Shown: positions 15,954 through 21,894 of the stretch, one piece after another
Layout of the letters: each line of letters begins with the position of its first letter
Numbering within the stretch: position 1 is the stretch's first letter
Origin: an uncultured Clostridium sp.
GTDB lineage: Bacteria; Bacillota; Clostridia; Lachnospirales; Lachnospiraceae
Assembly (NCBI GenBank): GCA_900553925.1
Contig: USFH01000015.1
Coordinates: 1-21,894, forward strand
Direction of reading: 5' to 3'
Length of the DNA: 21,894 nt
Notes under the pieces: model-generated
Databases searched by the model: none
The model's input: only the letters and a program-made list of their open reading frames with translations
What the model was told of the DNA's origin: nothing
Position numbers and translations under genes: made by a program

Positions 15954-18900
15954 ATGCCATACAAACGATACGGGAGACGTATCCTGACGATCTTGCTGGC
16001 GGGGATTTTATTTATTACGAACTGGGGGATGAACAACGCGCAGACGATGGCGCGGGCAGCGGATGCAAAGAATTATGCGAACGTTGTTGTGTTTGCATAT
16101 TTTAAGGGAGATGCGGAAGGCGCTTCATATTTCCAGACAAATCGTGCGAAAATCCTAGGTTTGTATGATGGCGCAAAGAACCGTTCTTTCACGAATTATC
16201 TGTCTGCTGTTTCCTATGGAAAACTTCGTGTGAACAATTATTTCCCACAGGATGATGGCACAACACTTTCTGCCTGTGCACTTTCGGTTACGGAAGCTTC
16301 TGTGCAGGCAGGTGGAAATATGGATACGACGATTGTGAGTGAAATCCTGGCGAACATTCCGGCACTTTCCGGGCAGGTGTTAGACTATGACGGAGATGGA
16401 TACATCGACAATCTCACTGTCATTATGAAGTCGGAGAAAGAATCCCAGACATCCGGCAATTCACTCGTCGCGCATCACGCATTTTATCCGACAGATAAGA
16501 ACTTACGATATGGTGGGAAGGAAGTCGGACATTATAACATGATCAATACACCACAGTTTTTAGGTGCAGGCAATACGACGATGGCTCAGGAATCCGGTGT
16601 ACTCGCACATGAATTCCTGCATGGACTTGGCTTCCCGGATCTTTATACAAGTGATGGAACCTATCCGGTCGGGAACTGGGATATCATGGGCGGCGCAGAT
16701 TATGGAATGTCTTACCCGCTTGCGTATATGCGGATGAAAGTGGGCGGCTGGCTTATGCTGGATACGGTTACTACATCGCAGACGCTGACACTGGACACGC
16801 AGGATAAGCAGGACGGTCATCCGGCATATATTCTGAAATCACCGCTCAATGAGCAGGAGCTTTTTGTTGTGGAATTCCGGAAGAAGGATACGGGTCTCGA
16901 CAGCTATGACCGGTTTATTGGAGGATCCGGCGTGATTGTCTATCGGATCAACCCGGCAGTCGAAGGCTTAAGCAACCTATATGGACAGACCGGTGTGTAT
17001 GTGTTCCGCCCGCAACCGGGGCAGACAGGATATTCCCAGGTGGCAGACAGCGTCTATGAAGCATATCTTTCCAAAGAAAAAGGACGGACAACCATCGGCA
17101 AATCCGACCTTTCCGCAGGCCTCTCTGATGGCGCACTGACTTTCTCAGATGGAACGAATTCTGGAATCGTGATCAGTGAGGTCGGCAGTGCCAAGGGCAG
17201 TCAGATTACTTTAAAGGTGGATTTCCCGAAGGTTTCGGACTCTGCGAAATGGACGGATTGTGGATTTGCCTCTGTAGCCGGAAATAGCAAAAATGCATGG
17301 AACCAGATAGCGATGACGCTTTGCGGACAGAAACCGTACGTGCTTACGTATACGAAAGATGATGCAGCGCTTACGCTATATTCCTGTGAGCAGGACACGT
17401 GGAAAAAACTGTATCAGCAGAAAATCTCCGAGAACTATGGAAATGAAATAAAGCTCTGTGCCTATAATGGATCGTTTTATTTTGCATATGCGGATGCGGC
17501 AGGGATAGAGATTGAAAAGCTGGATGCATCCTGCAGTCGCGTGACAGAGAAACAGACGATCGCAGGAGCTGCGGATTTTGATATGCAGGCTGGCGCAGAT
17601 GGCGTGTATCTTGTATACACGCAGAACAATACGACCGCATATGCGAGATGCTTCAAAGCCGGAAGTTTGTCCGTGACAACCAATCTCGGAAGCTATTACA
17701 CGACCGCGGGGACGAATCATTTTGTAGGTCAACCAAAGCTCATTTCGATAGGCTCCTCGATGTATGCGTCCATACGGAATACAGGGACAATGGCAGTTCA
17801 CACATTTTGTCTGGATGCAAATGGAAACCACAAAGAAGTGAGTGATGCAGCGACAAAAGGAAGCACGTATGGCATGGCAACGGATGGAAAAAACTTGTAT
17901 GTTGTCACATGCAGCGAAGGCATACTTGTCAACCGGTATGATGGAAAAGCATGGCATTGCTCAAAAATGAAAGATGGCACGATCTCGGATGTGGTTCCGG
18001 TGTGCAGGCAGGGAACGCTGTTCGTGCTCACATCGGGTGCCTATACAGGGACAACCAATCTATACCGGTATGATGTGGCAAATGACCAATTTGCACAGGA
18101 AGGAGTCTCGCTCGATTCGTATTCTACATCGCAGACGATCTGTGCGGTGGATGGAACGTTGTATGTCTCGTATCTGCGTGGGGCAGACAAGATGTTTGTC
18201 ATCAAGAAAAAGAGCGTGACGGTCACACCGGCACCGGAACCAACCCCGGACCCGGGAACGAACCCAGACCCGGGAACGGGTGGTGAGGGAACAACTACGA
18301 CGGAGGCGGCTACGACCACGACGGAGGCGCCAACACCAACCCCGACGCCTACACCAACGCCTACACCGACGCCGACACCGGCACCAACGCCGACACCGGC
18401 ACCGACGCCGACACCAACACCGACACCGGCACCGACGCCGGTTGTAACGCCGGATGTGACAGTGTCTTACCGCACGCACATCCAGACCTTCGGATGGGAG
18501 AACACCTGGCGGCAGAACGGCACGATGTCCGGTACTTCCGGAAAAGCGAAAAGACTGGAGGGAATCGAAATCAAAGTATCCGGTAATTCCGGTCTTGGAA
18601 TCCAGTACACGACGCATTGCCAGAGCTATGGATGGCTGCCTTGGTCTGCGAACGGTGACATGAACGGCACGCAGGGGGAAGCAAAACGTCTGGAAGCGAT
18701 CAAGATCCAACTGACCGGATCCGACAAGGATAAATATGATGTCTATTACCGCGTGCATGCGCAGAGCTACGGCTGGCTTGGCTGGGCGGCAAATGGCGCA
18801 CCGGCAGGAACCGCAGGTTATGCGAAACGGCTGGAAGGCATTCAGATTGTGGTCGTGAAGAAGGGCGCGGGATTCAACCGGAATATGCAGGGAATCGCAT

Positions 18901-19451
18901 CGCAGTTTGCGAATGCATTTTACGCGGTGCCGGGACAGAGCATGAATCCGCAGATCGCGGGTGCGGACAGCCCGAATGTTACATATCGTACCCATGTGCA
19001 GAGCTATGGCTGGCAGGGCTGGAAATATAATGGTCAGATGAGCGGCACATCCGGACAGGCAAAACGTCTCGAAGGAATTGAGATCAAGCTGACGAATGCA
19101 CCGTATTCCGGTGGCATCTGCTACACAACCCATGTGCAGAGTTACGGCTGGCAGGAACCGATAAACAATTCATCTGCATGGCGCAGAAATGGAACGATGA
19201 GCGGCACATCCGGGCAGGCAAAAAGACTCGAAGCCATCTGTATTGCATTGACAGGAGACATGCAACGGCATTATGATGTATACTATCGTGTGCATGCGCA
19301 GAGCTTCGGCTGGCTTGGCTGGGCGAAAAACGGCGCACCGGCAGGAACCGCCGGTTATGCAAAACGATTGGAAGGGATAGAGATCCGGCTTGTGCCGAAG
19401 GGGCAGGCAGCTCCGGGCAGTACAGCAAGATCCTATATCTCTGCATATTAA
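15954..19451 (+). CDS. Large secreted M6-like metalloprotease with Pro/Thr linker and six ChW repeats
   Basis: This predicted secreted zinc protease has 1165 residues. A signal peptide (about 1-36, ending ARAAD) precedes the catalytic domain with H219-E220 and H223 in HEFLHGLGFPDLY and the M6-like met-turn region GNWDIMG (240-246). An EF-hand-like loop, DYDGDGYID (144-152), probably binds calcium. A beta-rich region (about 430-755) resembles a propeller by its repeating short strands. A Thr/Pro-rich linker (about 760-832) follows, then six ChW repeats (about 837-1148), clostridial modules with a conserved Gly-Trp thought to bind cell surfaces or carbohydrate. I see no sortase signal, so attachment, if any, may rely on the ChW repeats. 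ATG 15954 is chosen because GGGAGG at 15941-15946 is seven bases upstream; the ATG at 15939 overlaps that site. No terminator separates it from the importer gene. Confidence 0.88.
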   Translation: MPYKRYGRRILTILLAGILFITNWGMNNAQTMARAADAKNYANVVVFAYFKGDAEGASYFQTNRAKILGLYDGAKNRSFTNYLSAVSYGKLRVNNYFPQDDGTTLSACALSVTEASVQAGGNMDTTIVSEILANIPALSGQVLDYDGDGYIDNLTVIMKSEKESQTSGNSLVAHHAFYPTDKNLRYGGKEVGHYNMINTPQFLGAGNTTMAQESGVLAHEFLHGLGFPDLYTSDGTYPVGNWDIMGGADYGMSYPLAYMRMKVGGWLMLDTVTTSQTLTLDTQDKQDGHPAYILKSPLNEQELFVVEFRKKDTGLDSYDRFIGGSGVIVYRINPAVEGLSNLYGQTGVYVFRPQPGQTGYSQVADSVYEAYLSKEKGRTTIGKSDLSAGLSDGALTFSDGTNSGIVISEVGSAKGSQITLKVDFPKVSDSAKWTDCGFASVAGNSKNAWNQIAMTLCGQKPYVLTYTKDDAALTLYSCEQDTWKKLYQQKISENYGNEIKLCAYNGSFYFAYADAAGIEIEKLDASCSRVTEKQTIAGAADFDMQAGADGVYLVYTQNNTTAYARCFKAGSLSVTTNLGSYYTTAGTNHFVGQPKLISIGSSMYASIRNTGTMAVHTFCLDANGNHKEVSDAATKGSTYGMATDGKNLYVVTCSEGILVNRYDGKAWHCSKMKDGTISDVVPVCRQGTLFVLTSGAYTGTTNLYRYDVANDQFAQEGVSLDSYSTSQTICAVDGTLYVSYLRGADKMFVIKKKSVTVTPAPEPTPDPGTNPDPGTGGEGTTTTEAATTTTEAPTPTPTPTPTPTPTPTPAPTPTPAPTPTPTPTPAPTPVVTPDVTVSYRTHIQTFGWENTWRQNGTMSGTSGKAKRLEGIEIKVSGNSGLGIQYTTHCQSYGWLPWSANGDMNGTQGEAKRLEAIKIQLTGSDKDKYDVYYRVHAQSYGWLGWAANGAPAGTAGYAKRLEGIQIVVVKKGAGFNRNMQGIASQFANAFYAVPGQSMNPQIAGADSPNVTYRTHVQSYGWQGWKYNGQMSGTSGQAKRLEGIEIKLTNAPYSGGICYTTHVQSYGWQEPINNSSAWRRNGTMSGTSGQAKRLEAICIALTGDMQRHYDVYYRVHAQSFGWLGWAKNGAPAGTAGYAKRLEGIEIRLVPKGQAAPGSTARSYISAY
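18328..18440 (+). repeat. Low-complexity Thr/Pro (TP/AP) codon repeat
   Basis: A run of six-base units of the type ACNCCN encodes alternating Thr-Pro and Ala-Pro, the spacer between the protease part and the ChW repeats. Its length is likely to vary between strains by slippage. Confidence 0.9.
18462..19398 (+). repeat. Six ChW repeat modules arranged as a duplicated triplet
   Basis: Six units of about 40 residues start near 18462, 18600, 18738, 18976, 19114 and 19276. Each has an H-x-Q-[ST]-[FY]-GW core and ends in AKRLE[GA]I. Units 1 and 4 begin RTH, 2 and 5 begin TTH, and 3 and 6 begin RVHAQS, so the array is two copies of one triplet. Unit 5 has a small insertion before its second Trp. 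Confidence 0.9.
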
Positions 19452-19477
19452 ATAGAAAAACAGGAGAGGAAGACATT

Positions 19478-21775
19478 ATGAACGCAAAATGGAAACGGCT
19501 AGTGACCGCAATTTTGATGATGGCGCTGCTGCTTGGACCGATTGTATCGATGCGGACACCGGCACGGGCGGCGGACGGAGAGGACGACAATACGTTTATT
19601 GTCGGCTTCGATGCGGAGTTCCCGCCATATGGCTACAAGGACGATAACGGCGAATATGTCGGCTTCGATCTGGATCTGGCACAGGAGGTATGCGACCGGA
19701 ACGGTTGGACACTGAAGAAACAGCCGATCGAGTGGAACTCGAAGGACATGGAATTAAATTCCGGTTCGATCAGCTGTATCTGGAACGGATTCACGATGAA
19801 CGGCAGAGAGGATGACTATACTTGGACAAAGCCATATGTCGATAATTCACAGGTGGTTGTCGTGCGTAAGGATTCCGGCATCACACAGCTTAACGATCTT
19901 TCTGGGAAGGTCGTTGCCGTGCAGGCAGACAGCTCTGCACTTGCGGCGCTCACCGGTGAGGATGCAAGTGAGGAAAATAAAGCACTGTGTGCGACATTCA
20001 AGGATCTGCAGCAGGTGGGCGATTACAACAGTGCATTCATGAATCTGGAGTCGGGCGCGGTCAATGCAATCTGCATGGATATCGGTGTCGCAAACTACGA
20101 GATCGAATCCCGCGGGGATAAATTCATGATGCTCGAGGATCGTCTGTCTTCCGAGGAATACGGAATCGGATTTAAAAAGGGGAATACAGAGCTCCGTGAT
20201 AAAGTACAGGCAACGCTGCTTGACATGCTTGCCGATGGTACATTTGAGGAGATTGCAAAGAAATGGGGACTGGAGGAGTCCATCTGTCTGATTGCAGACG
20301 ATGAGGTACAGGAAGAAACAACCGCAGATGACAATACATTTGTTGTCGGCTTCGATGCGGAGTTCCCACCATATGGATATAAAAACGATGACGGCGAATA
20401 CGTCGGCTTCGATCTGGATCTGGCACAGGAGGTATGTGACCGGAACGGCTGGATCTTGAAGAAACAGCCAATCGAGTGGAACTCGAAGGATATGGAATTA
20501 AATTCCGGTTCGATCAGCTGTATCTGGAACGGATTTACAATGAATGGAAGAGAAGACGCCTACACATGGACGACGCCATATGTCGATAATTCGCAGGTAG
20601 TTGTTGTGCGTAAGGATTCCGGTATCACACAGCTTAACGATCTTTCAGGGAAGGTTGTTGCCGTGCAGGCAGACAGCTCTGCGCTTGCGGCACTCACCGG
20701 CGAGGATGCAAGTGAGGACAATAAAGCGCTTGCAGAGACATTCAAGGAGCTGCAGCAGGTAGGCGATTACAACAGTGCATTCATGAATCTGGAGTCGGGC
20801 GCGGTCGATGCAATCTGCATGGATATCGGTGTTGCAAACTACGAGATCGAATCCCGCGGGGATAAATTCATGATGCTCGAGGATCGTCTGTCTTCCGAGG
20901 AATACGGAATCGGATTTAAAAAGGGGAATACAGAGCTCCGTGATAAAGTACAGGCAACGCTGCTTGACATGCTTGCCGATGGTACATTTGAGGAGATCGC
21001 AGAGAAATGGGGTCTGGAGGAGTCCATCTGCCTGTCACCGGACGATCAGGTGCAGGATGGAAATGCAGCTGCGGCAACTGCGACAGATACCACATCCACA
21101 GGAAAGAAGAACACAAGCTTCTGGGATAAGTTCTGCTCGATCACAAAGCAGCTTGCAGAAGGTCTGCTTGCATCCCTGGTAATCTTCTTCCTGACACTTT
21201 TGTTCTCCCTGCCGCTCGGACTTCTGGTTGCAGCAGGCAGAATGTGTAAGATCGCGCCGATCCGCTGGCTGGTGAAGTTCTATATCTCCATCGCACGCGG
21301 TACGCCTCTGATGTTACAGCTTTTGGTTGTATTTTACGGACCATACTATCTGTTTGGCGCGACGCTTACGACAAGCTATCGTTTCCAGGCGGTTATCATT
21401 GGATTTGCCTTAAACTATGCAGCATATTTTGCAGAGATCTACCGCTCCGGTATTCAGGCTGTGCCACAGGGACAGCATGAGGCGGCGAAGATCTTAGGAT
21501 ACAGCAAGAGCCAGACGTTCTTCAAGATCGTGTTCCCACAGATGGCGAAGAACATCCTGCCTTCGGTCACAAACGAGGTTATCACACTGGTTAAGGATAC
21601 ATCACTTGCGTTTGCTATCTCTTATACAGAGATGTTCACACTTGCCAAGCAGGTCGCTGCCGCACAGACAACGATCATGCCGCTGTTTATCGCAGGCGTG
21701 TTCTACTACATCTTTAACTTTGTCGTTGCGTTTGTGATGGAGAAGATTGAAAAGCGCATGAATTATTATCATTAG
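19478..21775 (+). CDS. Amino-acid ABC importer: two fused binding domains plus permease (GlnP-like)
   Basis: This single chain of 765 residues combines functions that are usually separate. A signal-like N-terminus (about 1-31, ending ARAAD) precedes two amino-acid-binding domains (type 2 periplasmic fold) at about 37-278 and 285-526. A short Ala/Thr linker leads to a HisM/GlnP-type permease domain (about 545-765) with the coupling loop EIYRSGIQAVPQGQHEAAKILG. The design matches GlnP of lactic acid bacteria, where tethered domains feed one translocator. Here the two binding domains are almost identical, with about 15 differences by eye over some 240 residues. Glutamine or another polar amino acid is the likely substrate. 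It lies 26 bases after the protease gene (ribosome site AGGAGAGGA at 19462-19470), suggesting co-transcription. Confidence 0.92.
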   Translation: MNAKWKRLVTAILMMALLLGPIVSMRTPARAADGEDDNTFIVGFDAEFPPYGYKDDNGEYVGFDLDLAQEVCDRNGWTLKKQPIEWNSKDMELNSGSISCIWNGFTMNGREDDYTWTKPYVDNSQVVVVRKDSGITQLNDLSGKVVAVQADSSALAALTGEDASEENKALCATFKDLQQVGDYNSAFMNLESGAVNAICMDIGVANYEIESRGDKFMMLEDRLSSEEYGIGFKKGNTELRDKVQATLLDMLADGTFEEIAKKWGLEESICLIADDEVQEETTADDNTFVVGFDAEFPPYGYKNDDGEYVGFDLDLAQEVCDRNGWILKKQPIEWNSKDMELNSGSISCIWNGFTMNGREDAYTWTTPYVDNSQVVVVRKDSGITQLNDLSGKVVAVQADSSALAALTGEDASEDNKALAETFKELQQVGDYNSAFMNLESGAVDAICMDIGVANYEIESRGDKFMMLEDRLSSEEYGIGFKKGNTELRDKVQATLLDMLADGTFEEIAEKWGLEESICLSPDDQVQDGNAAAATATDTTSTGKKNTSFWDKFCSITKQLAEGLLASLVIFFLTLLFSLPLGLLVAAGRMCKIAPIRWLVKFYISIARGTPLMLQLLVVFYGPYYLFGATLTTSYRFQAVIIGFALNYAAYFAEIYRSGIQAVPQGQHEAAKILGYSKSQTFFKIVFPQMAKNILPSVTNEVITLVKDTSLAFAISYTEMFTLAKQVAAAQTTIMPLFIAGVFYYIFNFVVAFVMEKIEKRMNYYH
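19583..21055 (+). repeat. Tandem duplication of the binding-domain coding sequence (period 744 bases)
   Basis: Copy one is 19583-20311 and copy two 20327-21055, exactly 248 codons apart and in frame. A block of 164 bases (20090-20253 and 20834-20997) is identical in both, including silent positions. This points to recent duplication or ongoing gene conversion. Confidence 0.93.
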
Positions 21776-21786
21776 GAGGAGGTCGC

Positions 21787-21831
21787 TTACGTGCGAAGCA
21801 CGTAATAAGGATGCGGCCGACGACATGCCGC
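21787..21831 (+). other. Intercistronic double-hairpin element
   Basis: TTACGTGC (21787-21794) pairs perfectly with GCACGTAA (21798-21805) across a GAA loop. A second short stem, GCGGC/GCCGC (21813-21831), follows. There is no U-tract, so it is not an ordinary terminator. It lies between the importer gene and the next start codon. Confidence 0.6.
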
Positions 21832-21878
21832 CGAACGAATGTGAGGGGGCAATACATATTAATAACAGGAGAGACAAC

Positions 21879-21894
21879 ATGGATATATTACAGG
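21879..21894 (+). CDS. Start of a gene cut by the right edge (probable importer ATPase)
   Basis: Five codons, MDILQ, follow AGGAGAGA at 21867-21874. The position straight after a GlnP-like permease suggests a GlnQ-type ATPase, since none is encoded with the importer inside the window. The product is inferred from context only. Confidence 0.5.

Noticed and set aside
18328..18440. CRISPR-like or mobile repeat
   Set aside because: The short repeat is in frame and encodes a Thr/Pro linker; there are no spacers or direct-repeat ends.
18060..19133. 357-codon open frame on the minus strand
   Set aside because: Antisense to the Thr/Pro linker and ChW array; the Arg/Cys/Trp-rich product simply mirrors the repeat.
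19583..21055. Assembly artefact causing the doubled binding domain
   Set aside because: The copies differ at many scattered bases and are in frame, and tandem binding domains are known in GlnP proteins. Copy number should still be confirmed with long reads.

Overview
The window looks like a chromosomal segment of a Gram-positive gut-type Clostridia, most likely Lachnospiraceae. This is inferred from strong AGGAGG ribosome sites, a YesM/YesN-type two-component pair, CUT2-type sugar ABC genes, clostridial ChW repeats, an SPKTG sortase signal and a GlnP-like importer with fused binding domains. I see no tRNA, rRNA, CRISPR array, insertion sequence or phage gene. No gene-free stretch exceeds 300 bases.

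Region 1 (1-421): a small stand-alone nucleotidyltransferase of the MNT type, possibly continuing off the left edge.

Region 2 (573-9943, all +): a tightly packed eight-gene cluster ending in a hairpin terminator. It encodes an AraC-type response regulator, a YesM-like histidine kinase with no extracellular sensor domain, an RbsA-like protein whose two nucleotide sites are both degenerate, a divergent RbsC-like permease, a lipoprotein sugar-binding protein, an intact RbsA-like double ATPase, an intact RbsC-like permease, and an MBL-fold hydrolase. The intact binding protein, ATPase and permease form a plausible CUT2 importer. The degenerate ATPase and permease form a second, apparently non-transporting module beside the sensorless kinase. 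My main hypothesis is that this pseudo-transporter helps the kinase sense ligand. This is the most unusual system in the window.

Region 3 (10045-11301, -): a diaminopimelate decarboxylase gene (lysA), convergent with region 2 across a shared bidirectional terminator and with its own sigma-A-like promoter.

Region 4 (11579-13902, +): a YesL-family (DUF624) membrane protein followed by a 12-helix MFS-like protein carrying a C-terminal LuxR helix-turn-helix, probably a membrane-bound transcription regulator. A terminator follows.

Region 5 (14028-15818, +): a secreted, sortase-anchored surface protein with its own terminator.

Region 6 (15954 to the right edge, +): a strong promoter drives a very large secreted M6-like metalloprotease with a Pro/Thr linker and six ChW repeats. 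Only 26 bases later comes an amino-acid ABC importer in which a signal peptide, two nearly identical binding domains and the permease are fused in one chain. A partial gene begins at the right edge and is probably the cognate ATPase. The order suggests extracellular proteolysis coupled to amino-acid uptake.
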